A DNA stretch of 64,000 nt from Gemmatimonadales bacterium UBA2982 (GTDB lineage: Bacteria > Gemmatimonadota > Gemmatimonadetes > Longimicrobiales > Gaopeijiaceae): positions 131,948 through 195,947 of the forward strand of contig DEAM01000005.1 of NCBI GenBank assembly GCA_002347035.1. Direction: 5' to 3'. Below, in pieces: positions 25,210-33,770 of the stretch; within the stretch, counting starts at the first letter, position 1, and the number at the start of each line of letters is the position of its first letter. The notes under the pieces were generated by a model that had not been told where the DNA came from, did no database searches, and worked only from the letters and a program-made list of their open reading frames with translations. A program made the position numbers and the translations under genes.

Positions 25210-25479
25210 TTAGGCTGGCCTATCGTCCGCGTATTCCGTCAGCAGCGTGACTTGGTCCCGTTCCACCTTAAGTACCCCTCCGTCAACGTGGAAAGAGTCA
25301 CTCCCACCGCCGGGCCTATCAATGCTCAGCTCACCCGACCCTACCAAGGTAAGCATCGGTGCGTGACGAGGAAGAACGCCAACTTTTCCGTCCCATGCCG
25401 GGGCCACAAGCGAAGCCGCCTTACCCTCAAAAACAATGCGGTCAGGTGAAACAACACGGACGCTTAATGGCCCGGCCAT
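25210..25479 (-). CDS. atpC: ATP synthase F1 epsilon subunit, short form
   Basis: This 89-aa epsilon subunit of F1 is in the rotor stalk. It has the N-terminal beta-sandwich only (LSVRVVSPDRIVFEGKAASL, VGVLPRHAPMLTLVGSGEL, GGVLKVERDQVTLL). The C-terminal two-helix domain of about 45 residues that can brake ATP hydrolysis in E. coli and Bacillus is absent, and nothing resembling it follows in any frame. Short epsilons are known in Bacteroidota and Chlorobi. I chose ATG 25479, which is preceded by a GGGGGAGGG-type site, over an upstream start at 25515 inside atpD. Confidence 0.92.
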   Translation of the reverse strand: MAGPLSVRVVSPDRIVFEGKAASLVAPAWDGKVGVLPRHAPMLTLVGSGELSIDRPGGGSDSFHVDGGVLKVERDQVTLLTEYADDRPA

Positions 25480-25480
25480 C

Positions 25481-26911
25481 CTAACCCTCCCCCTCGAGTT
25501 TCTCGGCTGCGGCAATCACATCCTCGATGTCACCCTGGAACATGAAAGCCTGCTCCGGAAGATGATCAAATTCGCCACTCACAACCCGTTCAAAAGACTC
25601 TACAGTGCTTTCTAATTTCACGTACTTCCCTGGATAACCCGTGAATGTCTCAGCAACAAAGAACGGTTGTGAGAGAAATTTAGCGATCCGACGGGCTCGG
25701 CTAACGATGACTTTGTCTTCCTCCGATAGCTCGTCCATCCCAAGAATCGCTATGATGTCTTGCAGATCCTTATAGCGCTGGAGGATTGCCTGAACATCGG
25801 TCGCAACCTTGTAGTGTCGATCACCGACGAACTGCGGATCCATAATCCTAGATGATGAATCAAGTGGGTCTACTGCTGGGTAGATACCTTGCTCAGAAAT
25901 TCCGCGGGATAGCACAGTCTGCGCGTCCAGATGTGTGAATGCTGTTGCTGGGGCCGGGTCAGTTAAATCATCCGCAGGCACATAGATCGCCTGAACCGAT
26001 GTGATTGAGCCTTGACCAGTTGAGGTTATCCGCTCCTGCAGCTCTCCCATCTCGGTGCCCAACGTCGGCTGATAGCCAGCCGCAGAAGGCATCCGCCCCA
26101 GTAAGGCTGACACCTCTGAACCCGCCTGCGTGAACCGGAAGATATTGTCTATAAAGAGCAGTACGTCTTGACCTTCCACGTCCCGGAAATATTCCGCAAT
26201 GGTTAGACCTGACAGTCCCACCCGTAGCCGCGCTCCTGGAGGCTCGTTCATCTGACCGTATACCAGCGCCGTCGAACCAAGTACGCCAGCTTCCTTAAAC
26301 TCAAGCCAAAGATCGTTACCCTCTCTAGTCCGCTCGCCAACACCACAGAACACGGACTTACCGCCGTGCTCCATCGCAATATTATTTATGAGCTCCTGGA
26401 TGATCACGGTTTTGCCGACACCCGCACCACCGAAAAGGCCCGTCTTGCCTCCTTTCACATAAGGAGCCAGTAGATCCACGACTTTGATGCCCGTCTCAAA
26501 AATCTCAGTCTTTGGTTCGAGTTGGTCGAAACGCGGAGCAAGTCGATGGATGGGCCAGCGCTCTAACTCACCCCCATCCCCTCCGACTGGCCCCATCTCG
26601 TCTACCGGCTCTCCAAGCACGTTGAGAATCCGACCAAGTGGAGGCTCCCCAACAGGCACTGTGATAGAAGAACCCGTATCAATCATGTTCATGCCGCGGG
26701 TTACCCCATCCGTAGATGTCATTGAGACGGCACGTACCTGCCCCCGTCCGATGTGCTGCTGAACCTCAGCAATGAGCGTGATCTCCTGACCAGCTTCATT
26801 CGTCGCCTCTAGCTTCAGCGCGTTGTATATTTCCGGTAGAGCCTCGTCTGTAAATTCGACGTCTAACACCGGGCCGATTACCTGCACGATGGTTCCTGTG
26901 TTCTCAGCCAT
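25481..26911 (-). CDS. atpD: ATP synthase F1 beta subunit
   Basis: AtpD is the catalytic subunit of F1. The 476-aa protein has the Walker A motif GGAGVGKTVIIQELI, GVGERTREGNDLW with the catalytic Glu, the Walker B region VLLFIDNIFRFTQAGSEVSALLGR (seen as VLLFIDNIFRF and GSEVSALLGR), and the DELSEEDKVIV-containing C-terminal helix with the DELSEED element that contacts gamma. Length is normal. It lies 14 bp after atpG and one base before atpC. Confidence 0.98.
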   Translation of the reverse strand: MAENTGTIVQVIGPVLDVEFTDEALPEIYNALKLEATNEAGQEITLIAEVQQHIGRGQVRAVSMTSTDGVTRGMNMIDTGSSITVPVGEPPLGRILNVLGEPVDEMGPVGGDGGELERWPIHRLAPRFDQLEPKTEIFETGIKVVDLLAPYVKGGKTGLFGGAGVGKTVIIQELINNIAMEHGGKSVFCGVGERTREGNDLWLEFKEAGVLGSTALVYGQMNEPPGARLRVGLSGLTIAEYFRDVEGQDVLLFIDNIFRFTQAGSEVSALLGRMPSAAGYQPTLGTEMGELQERITSTGQGSITSVQAIYVPADDLTDPAPATAFTHLDAQTVLSRGISEQGIYPAVDPLDSSSRIMDPQFVGDRHYKVATDVQAILQRYKDLQDIIAILGMDELSEEDKVIVSRARRIAKFLSQPFFVAETFTGYPGKYVKLESTVESFERVVSGEFDHLPEQAFMFQGDIEDVIAAAEKLEGEG

Positions 26912-26925
26912 GATTCTCTTAGTCC

Positions 26926-27786
26926 CTACTCCAGGGCTGCGGAGCCGCCGACGATCTCGGCGATCTCCTGCGTGATCTGAGCCTGTCGTGCCCGGTTGTA
27001 CGTGCGCGTCAGGTGATTAAGTACATCTCCCGCGTTATCCGTAGCATTCTTCATCGCTGTCCGACGCGCACCCTGTTCTGCAGCAGCGTTTTCGACGAGC
27101 GCGGTATACACTGCGTTCCGAACATACGCTGGCAGAATCTTCTCTAAGATCCCATCCGCGCTCGGTGAAAGGATGTAAGCGTCTACTGAACTCGCTCCTT
27201 CGTCGCCTTCGATTGGAAGCAACTCTCTTGTCCTCGGAGGTGTAGACATTGCGGACCTGAACTCCGAGCTCACCAGATAAACAGCATCGACTTCACCTCT
27301 CTCAAATCGATCACGAATTGGGCCGGTGAGTGACTCCGCTGCTTCGACTGTAGGGGTGTCAGACATATCCGTCCTTTGGGTGAGCATCTCCTCACCCCGG
27401 AAACGGAAGTAGGCCACGCCTTTTTTCCCCGCAATGTGCAATTCAGTCTCTATACCGTCAGCACGAAGCTTATCAATCAAGTCCCGCGCCTGCCGGATTA
27501 GGTTCGAGTTGAAAGCGCCACAAAGGCCACGATTTGCAGTCAACAATAGTACCGCTGCTCTCTTTGTCTCCTCAGGTCGCCTGAGAATCGGATACCTGTC
27601 CGCGAGACCAGGTGAATAAAGACCACGGACGATGTCCTGCAGACCGCTCGCATAAGGTCTCGCGGCGTGCACTCTATCCGTTGCCCGCTTCATCTTGGAA
27701 GTGGCAACCAGCTCCATGGTACGCGTAATCTGTCGGGTATTTTCAACCGACTTGATCCGACGCTTGACATCTCTTTCTCCCGCCAC
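26926..27786 (-). CDS. atpG: ATP synthase F1 gamma subunit
   Basis: AtpG is the central rotor shaft. The 286-aa protein has the typical N-terminal coiled-coil helix (DVKRRIKSVENTRQITRTME and LVATSKMKRA), the LLTANRGLCGAFN Rossmann-like core and the C-terminal helix ending RQAQITQEIAEIVGGSAAL. Start is GTG 27786. No chloroplast-like regulatory insertion is visible. It lies 17 bp downstream of atpA. Confidence 0.97.
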   Translation of the reverse strand: MAGERDVKRRIKSVENTRQITRTMELVATSKMKRATDRVHAARPYASGLQDIVRGLYSPGLADRYPILRRPEETKRAAVLLLTANRGLCGAFNSNLIRQARDLIDKLRADGIETELHIAGKKGVAYFRFRGEEMLTQRTDMSDTPTVEAAESLTGPIRDRFERGEVDAVYLVSSEFRSAMSTPPRTRELLPIEGDEGASSVDAYILSPSADGILEKILPAYVRNAVYTALVENAAAEQGARRTAMKNATDNAGDVLNHLTRTYNRARQAQITQEIAEIVGGSAALE

Positions 27787-27803
27787 CTCATCTCTCCCGG
27801 TTG

Positions 27804-29372
27804 TTAGCCCGGCACACTAGCCGCTGGCTCATGCTCAGCAGCAAAAGCTTCATTGTAAGCCTCAATTCCTGAAACAAGTTCAGCAGCGAGCTCGTCTGTG
27901 AGCACTCCAGACTCTCGAAGCTGATCAAGGACATGCTGGTGCTTAGCACTCATCACTTCATGAAAACCTCTCTCCCATTGACGAACCTGCTCGACATCAA
28001 CCGCATCCAAGTAACCGTTCGTCACTGCGTAGATGACCGCAATCTGGTTCTCTACAGCCATTGGCTCATATTGAGGTTGCTTGAGCAACTCAACCGTACG
28101 GGCACCACGAGCAAGCTGGCGCTGAGACGCGGGATCCAGGTCTGAGCCAAATTGTGCAAAAGCTTCCAACTCACGGAAATTTGCCAGATCCAGTCGGAGG
28201 CTTCCAGCTACTGACTTCATGGCCTTTACTTGGGCAGCACCCCCTACACGAGAAACAGAAATACCCACATTCACCGCAGGTCTCACGCCCGAGTAGAATA
28301 GATCTGCGATAAGGAAGATTTGCCCATCGGTGATTGAGATGACATTCGTCGGTATATACGCTGAAACGTCGCCACCCTGAGTCTCTACAATCGGCAACGC
28401 GGTCAAAGAGCCTCCACCCTCTGCGTCGGACAGCTTAGCAGATCTCTCAAGCAAGCGTGAGTGCAGGTAGAATACGTCTCCTGGATAGGCCTCACGTCCA
28501 GGAGGTCGGCGCAACACCAAAGAGAGTTGGCGGTACGCCTGAGCCTGTTTGGATAGGTCATCGTAGACCACTAGTGTGTGCTTACCTTGCCACATGAAGT
28601 GCTCAGCCAAGGCCGTCGCAGCATACGGTGCAATGTACTGCATCGGAGCAGGATCGGACGCATTTGCAGTGACAATGATCGTGTACTCCATCGCGCCATG
28701 CTCTCGCAGTGTTTCTACGACATTGCGCACCTTACCTGCCCTCTGACCGATCGCGCAGTAAACACAGATCACTCCAGCATCTTTCTGGTTGATGATCGTG
28801 TCCACTGCGACCGCCGTCTTACCTGTCCCACGGTCCCCGATAATCAGTTCGCGTTGGCCACGTCCTATCGGAATCATGGAATCAATAGCCTTGAGACCGG
28901 TCTGAAGCGGTTCTCCCACAGGCTGCCGCTTCACGATACCCGGTGCTACGATGTCAATCTGGCGGCTTCCTTCAATCCCTTCGATAGGACCACCACCGTC
29001 CTGTGGGTTGCCGAGAGGGTCGACTACCCGGCCTAAGTATCCCGCTCCGACTTCGATGTCGAGCACTCGCCCCGTGCGACGAACCGCATCGCCAGCATGA
29101 AGGCCGGTCCATTCACCCATCACCACTGCACCGATATTGTCCTCTTCGAGATTGAGCGCGAGCGCAGTCACTGTCTCTCCGGTCTCTGCCTCAGTGATCT
29201 CAAGCATCTCCGAAGCCATAGCTTTCGTGAGCCCATAAATCCGAGCGATCCCGTCCCTGACCTCAAGGACTTCACCAATCTCTTCTGCTTGCAAATCCTC
29301 TTCGTACCGCTCGATCTCAGTTAGAAGAACATCTTTGATCTCACCGGCTCGAAGCTGGGAATCATTAGCCAT
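27804..29372 (-). CDS. atpA: ATP synthase F1 alpha subunit
   Basis: AtpA is the non-catalytic nucleotide-binding subunit of F1. The 522-aa protein has GDRGTGKTAVAVDTI (Walker A), the VYCAIGQR signature, PYAATALAEHFMWQGKHTL in two parts (PYAATALAEHF, WQGKHTLVVYDDLSKQA) and the C-terminal region NFRELEAFAQFGSDLD with the conserved end for gamma contact. The arginine finger region SVSRVGGAAQ is intact. It is flanked by atpH and atpG on the same strand. Confidence 0.98.
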   Translation of the reverse strand: MANDSQLRAGEIKDVLLTEIERYEEDLQAEEIGEVLEVRDGIARIYGLTKAMASEMLEITEAETGETVTALALNLEEDNIGAVVMGEWTGLHAGDAVRRTGRVLDIEVGAGYLGRVVDPLGNPQDGGGPIEGIEGSRQIDIVAPGIVKRQPVGEPLQTGLKAIDSMIPIGRGQRELIIGDRGTGKTAVAVDTIINQKDAGVICVYCAIGQRAGKVRNVVETLREHGAMEYTIIVTANASDPAPMQYIAPYAATALAEHFMWQGKHTLVVYDDLSKQAQAYRQLSLVLRRPPGREAYPGDVFYLHSRLLERSAKLSDAEGGGSLTALPIVETQGGDVSAYIPTNVISITDGQIFLIADLFYSGVRPAVNVGISVSRVGGAAQVKAMKSVAGSLRLDLANFRELEAFAQFGSDLDPASQRQLARGARTVELLKQPQYEPMAVENQIAVIYAVTNGYLDAVDVEQVRQWERGFHEVMSAKHQHVLDQLRESGVLTDELAAELVSGIEAYNEAFAAEHEPAASVPG

Positions 29373-29398
29373 CGCTATTAAGTCCTAGTGTTTTCGGT

Positions 29399-29974
29399 TT
29401 ACTTGGCCGCGTCACCGAGTACCTCGGTCGGCAAGTCGGCGCGCAATAATTGCCTGCGCATTCCATCCAAACGCCTGCGAATCGATCCGTCATATATCGT
29501 GTTACTCGTCCGAACGACTAATCCTCCGATGATGTCGGGCTTCACGCGAAAATGTGGAATTGCGGTCTTCCCGAGCGTGTCCGAAAGACGATCAGCGATC
29601 ACCTGCTCCGTAGCCTTATCGACACTCCGCGCCAGGGTTACGGATACATGCTCGCGATTCAAGCGCTCATCGACGAGCGCGTTATACTGCTCTGAAATCT
29701 CTCGTAAGAGTCGCTGGCGCCTCTTATCAACGGTGACAAGCACAAAGTTCAGCACGTGCCGGGGAAGCACCGTCCCGAAAACTTTCTGCACCACCGCTTT
29801 GCGATCAATATCATCGATTCGAGGCGTCTCAATAAACCCGAGGAACCTTGCGTCCTCATCCAGAAGCCTCGCGACAGTGGCTAGAGCAGCACCATACTCC
29901 TCAATGGACTCCTCCCTTAGCGCCAGCTCGAAGAGTGTCTCTGCATAATTCTTAGAGATCGTCTCGTCTCTCAC
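29399..29974 (-). CDS. atpH: ATP synthase F1 delta subunit
   Basis: AtpH attaches the peripheral stalk to the top of F1. The 191-aa protein has the typical helical N-terminus (NYAETLFELALREESIEEYG) and the C-terminal HFRVKPDIIGGLVVRTSNTIYDGSIRRRL segment, seen as VKPDIIGGLVVR and TIYDGSIRRRL. Its GTG start shares one base with the atpF stop (TAGTG). Confidence 0.93.
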   Translation of the reverse strand: MRDETISKNYAETLFELALREESIEEYGAALATVARLLDEDARFLGFIETPRIDDIDRKAVVQKVFGTVLPRHVLNFVLVTVDKRRQRLLREISEQYNALVDERLNREHVSVTLARSVDKATEQVIADRLSDTLGKTAIPHFRVKPDIIGGLVVRTSNTIYDGSIRRRLDGMRRQLLRADLPTEVLGDAAK

Positions 29975-30573
29975 TAACGCCCTCCTCGACCACTACCCAA
30001 ATCGCTGAGATAGCGCTCGACTAATGCACGATCTTTTTCCTGGTCAAGGTTTTCCTCCATCAGGCGTGAGGCCGCGGCCAGCGCTAGATGGACAGATTCC
30101 TTTCGCAGGATCTCGACTGCAGTATTCTTCTCTTTTTCGATCTCAGAACGAGCCCGTTCCAGAATTGCATGAGCGTCAGATCGTGCTTTCTCTTCGATCT
30201 CCTGCCGCACCTGGTCTCCGGCTGTGCGAGCCTCGGCGATCAACTCACTCGACTGACGCCGCGCATCTGCGAGTTGCTCCCGGTGCTCTTCGAGTAGCCT
30301 AGCCGCTTCCGAATTCTTTTCTGAAGCCTCTTCAAGAGCAGATTTGATGCCCTCTTCACGAGCTTCGACCGCGCTAAGGATTGGGCCCCAAGCATACTTG
30401 CCGAGAATAAATAAGAGACCCAGGAACACTACAAGCGTCCACGCGCTCAATCCGAGATTGATGTCGAAAAGGGCCGCACCACCGCTCTCTGACCCTCCCT
30501 GCCCCAAAATGCTCTGGGCATTGAGCGCCTCAAACATAAGTGACACTAGCACAACGCAACTGATTCTCATCAT
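29974..30573 (-). CDS. atpF: ATP synthase F0 b subunit with N-terminal signal-like segment
   Basis: AtpF is the peripheral stalk b subunit. After the membrane helix TLVVFLGLLFILGKYAW and the hinge GPILSAVEAREEGI comes a long charged coiled coil (ALEEASEKNSEAARLLEEHR and onwards), as usual. Before the membrane helix there is an extra 30-residue segment (MMRISCVVLVSLMFEALNAQ) that reads as a cleavable signal peptide; E. coli AtpF has none. I chose ATG 30573, which follows GGAG by about eight bases, over a TTG at 30588. The gene is between atpE and atpH. Confidence 0.93.
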   Translation of the reverse strand: MMRISCVVLVSLMFEALNAQSILGQGGSESGGAALFDINLGLSAWTLVVFLGLLFILGKYAWGPILSAVEAREEGIKSALEEASEKNSEAARLLEEHREQLADARRQSSELIAEARTAGDQVRQEIEEKARSDAHAILERARSEIEKEKNTAVEILRKESVHLALAAASRLMEENLDQEKDRALVERYLSDLGSGRGGR

Positions 30574-30649
30574 CTCACTACTCCACAATCACAGTCCGTA
30601 TCTGCCCGACAGTCGTGGTTGCCTGAGGGCCTCCCACGGGATCCGGCTA

Positions 30650-30928
30650 CTAGACGAATTTGAAGAGAATCGCGATGACGAGCCCGAAGAGCGCTACACC
30701 TTCTACGAGCGCAGCCATGATGAGCGAATTAGTAAAGATCGTACCAGCAGCCTCGGGCTGACGCGCAATACCCTGCGCCATGCCGTTGCCGATTTGGCCG
30801 ATACCAACCCCAGCACCGACTACGGCTAACCCCGCTCCGATACCGGCTCCCAGGAGGCTTCCCCACTCCTTAGCTGCCTCCGGCGTCATCGCCGCTTCCT
30901 GAAATACCGCAAGCATTCCATACAGCAT
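30650..30928 (-). CDS. atpE: ATP synthase F0 c subunit
   Basis: AtpE forms the ion-driven rotor ring. The 92-aa protein has two membrane helices joined by the polar loop ARQPEA, and the ion-carrying acid is Glu76 in AALVEGVAL. The positions that bind sodium in Ilyobacter (Gln before the loop, Ser after the Glu) are Ile and Gly here, so a proton-driven ring is the better reading. An AAGGAA site eight bases upstream supports ATG 30928. The N-terminus is slightly longer than in E. coli. Confidence 0.95.
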   Translation of the reverse strand: MLYGMLAVFQEAAMTPEAAKEWGSLLGAGIGAGLAVVGAGVGIGQIGNGMAQGIARQPEAAGTIFTNSLIMAALVEGVALFGLVIAILFKFV

Positions 30929-30981
30929 GTCAATTGTTCCTTGAGAGGTGGTCTTTGTCGAACATCAAGAACTGATAGTAA

Positions 30982-31905
30982 TCAGTGAGCATGGCGGATC
31001 AGACCAATGAAAACCGCAGACAGCATAGCAAATATGTAGGCCTGCAAGAACGCCACGAAAAGCTCAAGGACCATGATCGCTGTGACGAACCCGATCGAGG
31101 CCCCAGTGATAAGAAATTTTCCAAGAGTAAGATGCGCGAACATGAAGATCATGCCGAGCAAAGAAAGGACGAGTGTGTGCCCTGCTGTCATATTAGCGAA
31201 GAGTCGAATCATAAGCGCGAAGGGCTTAGTCAGCTTACCTATGAACTCAACGGGGGTCATGATCAATAGCATCAGGGCTTTGCCAATACCGCCCAAGCCT
31301 GGGGGTGCGTAAAAGATTGTGCCCATGTAACCCTTCAGGCCGAGTTCCCTCATGCCGGTAATCTCGGTTACCACAAAAGTTGCAAGCGCCAAAGCCCCTG
31401 TGACCGCAAGATTGCCAGTCGGGGTGGCCCCAAATGGAACGAGGCCGAGCAAATTCATCGTGAGAATGAGGAAAAAGAGTGTCAGTATGAAACCAGTGTA
31501 GGGGTCGGCCCCGTGACCGATGTTCTTTCGAACAACTTCATTACGGAAAAACAAGACTATCGCTTCCATGGCATTAGCAAACCCATGGGGTGCCCTATCA
31601 GTGTACTTATTTTGCATCGCCCGACCGACTAACCCAAAAATGACCGTTAATAGGACTCCTGCCAGCACAAGGAAAATGACGTGCTTCGTTGGAGATAGGT
31701 CAATTGTTAGCGCCCCTATGTGAAGAGGCTCCCACTCGGGAAGATGTATAACCCAACCCCGACCAAGAAACTCGAACTCAAGCTCGTGCCCGTCGAGGAG
31801 GTGGTGAAAGATCATCCCGGAAAGGTCCGGAGCAGCTTCAGCGTGGCCTGCCTGTGCAGTTCCTCTCCCACCCTGAAAGGCCATCAGCATCCCGATCACA
31901 TTCAT
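30982..31905 (-). CDS. atpB: ATP synthase F0 a subunit
   Basis: AtpB forms the proton half-channels. The 307-aa protein has about five or six membrane segments and the conserved FALMIRLFANMTAGHTLVLSL helix (here FALMIRLFANMTAGH) with the essential Arg. The N-terminal 75 residues are longer than in E. coli and contain a Glu- and His-rich stretch (GHELEFEFLGRGWVIHLPEW). This extension is seen in other long a subunits. Upstream lies atpI, ten bases away. Confidence 0.95.
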   Translation of the reverse strand: MNVIGMLMAFQGGRGTAQAGHAEAAPDLSGMIFHHLLDGHELEFEFLGRGWVIHLPEWEPLHIGALTIDLSPTKHVIFLVLAGVLLTVIFGLVGRAMQNKYTDRAPHGFANAMEAIVLFFRNEVVRKNIGHGADPYTGFILTLFFLILTMNLLGLVPFGATPTGNLAVTGALALATFVVTEITGMRELGLKGYMGTIFYAPPGLGGIGKALMLLIMTPVEFIGKLTKPFALMIRLFANMTAGHTLVLSLLGMIFMFAHLTLGKFLITGASIGFVTAIMVLELFVAFLQAYIFAMLSAVFIGLIRHAH

Positions 31906-31914
31906 TCTGCGGCT

Positions 31915-32283
31915 TCAGCCAGTCCCGTTCCGCTCAGGCCTAAAATATACCGGCTCGAGCAGAAGGAGTCCGAAAAAGAAAGTTGCCAGTGCGAGAAGCA
32001 TGGACACTCCTCCCGCCATACCAGACCGGAAAGCCACTAATGCAACTATGCCAATGACACCGATACGGACTACCGTACTGCCAACCCACGCAATAATAAA
32101 ACGCTTGAGTTCGTGTCGGTAACGCTGCAGTAGGGCAAAAGAAATAACCTGCACCGGGAGGGCGACCAGTGCCGCGATCAGCACGCCGCGCCAACTCTCT
32201 GAATTAAGAAAAGGCCATGTCAGCAGTACAACGACCCCCACGACTGCTGTTCCAACCTTAGCATACCTGAACGAGCTTTTCAT
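31915..32283 (-). CDS. AtpI-like ATP synthase assembly membrane protein
   Basis: This 122-aa protein has four predicted hydrophobic segments (VGTAVVGVVVLLTWPFL, VLIAALVALPVQVISFALL, STVVRIGVIGIVALVAF, VSMLLALATFFFGLLLLEP), the layout of AtpI-type proteins at the head of atp operons, which help c-ring assembly or magnesium supply. Its start overlaps the atpZ stop by four bases (ATGA) and it precedes atpB by ten bases. Sequence conservation in this group is low, so the call relies on position and topology. Confidence 0.7.
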   Translation of the reverse strand: MKSSFRYAKVGTAVVGVVVLLTWPFLNSESWRGVLIAALVALPVQVISFALLQRYRHELKRFIIAWVGSTVVRIGVIGIVALVAFRSGMAGGVSMLLALATFFFGLLLLEPVYFRPERNGTG

Positions 32284-32531
32284 TTGGGCCCGTGTCCACC
32301 CTCACGAGGTTCGATCACGATGTGGTAGTAAAGGCTATAAAAGCCTGCCCCAGCGCCAACAAACACACCTAAGATCATCAGGATAGGCGTAGTACCTAAC
32401 TTAGAGTCTAGCCACGCGCCTACACCCAAGAAGAGCAGCACCGACAGCGCCCAGGTCATTCCAAGACCCATGTACTGCCCGGTCGCACGAAACATCTTGT
32501 GCGGGTCCGAACCTTTTCCGTCACCGGCCAA
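32280..32531 (-). CDS. atpZ: AtpZ/AtpI-family small membrane protein
   Basis: This 83-aa protein has two hydrophobic helices (GMTWALSVLLFLGVGAWLD and MILGVFVGAGAGFYSLYYHI) joined by a short loop with DSKLGTTP, matching the AtpZ (F0F1-ATPase subunit, DUF of putative calcium or magnesium channel) pattern at the head of the ATP synthase operon. The start is TTG 32531, supported by a GAGGAG site seven bases upstream. It is the first gene of the operon; the promoter must lie in 32532-32700. Confidence 0.8.
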   Translation of the reverse strand: MAGDGKGSDPHKMFRATGQYMGLGMTWALSVLLFLGVGAWLDSKLGTTPILMILGVFVGAGAGFYSLYYHIVIEPREGGHGPK

Positions 32532-32716
32532 GGTAGCACTCCTCGGGCATTAGCAAATCCCTGACCCAGTCGGACCAAAAACCCGCATACCCGGCATAAG
32601 TTAGCGCTTGTGAAAAAAAGAGCAAGCACCCTTTTGATGAGTGTTTTAGGTCACCCTGCCGCTTGACGGCTGGTAAGAAACGACTCAATCTTCGCGGCGA
32701 ACTCACCGGGAAAAAC

Positions 32717-33733
32717 ATGAATACCACCCAAGAAGTGACGCTTGCTGACCCTGACGTCCAGCTACTAGAGCGTGCTGCCGACCTAGCGGGTTCAATGCGC
32801 ACCCAAATTGAGCAAAGGGTTGTGGGTCAGCACGCTGTTATCGATGAACTTATAACGGCGCTTCTTGCTAACGGGCATGCCCTTTTGGTAGGTGTCCCGG
32901 GCCTAGCAAAGACTCTTCTGGTTCAAACGCTCGCCGAAGCCCTGGACCTAGAATTTAGTAGAATCCAGTTCACGCCAGACCTAATGCCGACTGACATTAC
33001 CGGCACAGAAGTCATTGAAGAAGACCGGACGACAGGTGGACGCGTTTTCCGCTTCGTGAAAGGTCCGATCTTTGCTAATATCGTGCTCGCGGATGAGATC
33101 AATCGCACCCCCCCCAAGACGCAAGCAGCACTATTAGAAGCAATGCAAGAACGTGCTGTCACCGCTGCTGGTGAAAACTACAAGCTTCCACCACCATTCT
33201 TTGTGTTAGCAACTCAGAACCCCATCGAGCAAGAAGGAACTTACCCTCTCCCCGAGGCACAGCTCGATCGATTTATGTTGGAACTGCCGATTTACTACCC
33301 CTCTAAGGATGAAGAGGAAGAAATCGCTATGCGTACGACAGGTGAGGAAAACCCCGTCGTGGAGGCGGTTGTGACGGCCGATGAGCTGATCAAGCTTCAG
33401 CAGCTGGTCCGCCGAATTCCCGCACCACCTTCGTTGGTTTCCTTCGCAGTTCAACTTGCTCGGTCCACAAGGCCCGGAGAGGATGCTTCCGCAGTAGCCG
33501 ATCGCTATGTATCGTGGGGTGCGGGCCCCCGTGCCTCGCAATTCTTAGTTCTAGGAGCTAAGGCGCGGGCGGCGTATCGTGGTGCAGTGATTCCATCCTA
33601 TGATGACGTGAGAGCAGTTGCCCCTGCGGTCCTCGCACACCGTCTCGTGCTAAACTTCGAAGCGGAAGCGGATGGGCGAACGACGCGGGATGTGATCAGT
33701 GAACTCCTCGAGGAGAGCGAGGGTTGGACGTAG
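32717..33733 (+). CDS. MoxR-family AAA+ ATPase
   Basis: This 338-aa AAA+ protein has Walker A GVPGLAKTLLVQTLAEAL, FTPDLMPTDITGTEV, Walker B NIVLADEINRTPPKTQAALLEAMQE (seen as IVLADEINR and TQAALLEAMQE), sensor 1 FVLATQNPIEQEGTYPLPEAQLDRF in two parts, and the C-terminal helical lid. MoxR proteins act as chaperones that insert cofactors or fold partner proteins, usually with von Willebrand A domain proteins; none is encoded nearby. I prefer ATG 32717; an upstream TTG at 32663 would add 18 residues. The divergent atp operon promoter lies between 32532 and 32716. Confidence 0.92.
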   Translation: MNTTQEVTLADPDVQLLERAADLAGSMRTQIEQRVVGQHAVIDELITALLANGHALLVGVPGLAKTLLVQTLAEALDLEFSRIQFTPDLMPTDITGTEVIEEDRTTGGRVFRFVKGPIFANIVLADEINRTPPKTQAALLEAMQERAVTAAGENYKLPPPFFVLATQNPIEQEGTYPLPEAQLDRFMLELPIYYPSKDEEEEIAMRTTGEENPVVEAVVTADELIKLQQLVRRIPAPPSLVSFAVQLARSTRPGEDASAVADRYVSWGAGPRASQFLVLGAKARAAYRGAVIPSYDDVRAVAPAVLAHRLVLNFEAEADGRTTRDVISELLEESEGWT

Positions 33734-33770
33734 ACAATAGCTCAGGAGCAGGCGAACACCCTCCCAGTAG

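Noticed and set aside
28578..29036. Long forward open frame opposite atpA
   Set aside because: It is a shadow of a strongly conserved gene; the protein is His- and Cys-rich without structure.
30650..30928. Sodium-driven c ring
   Set aside because: The residues that coordinate sodium in Ilyobacter are Ile and Gly here, so a proton ring fits better.
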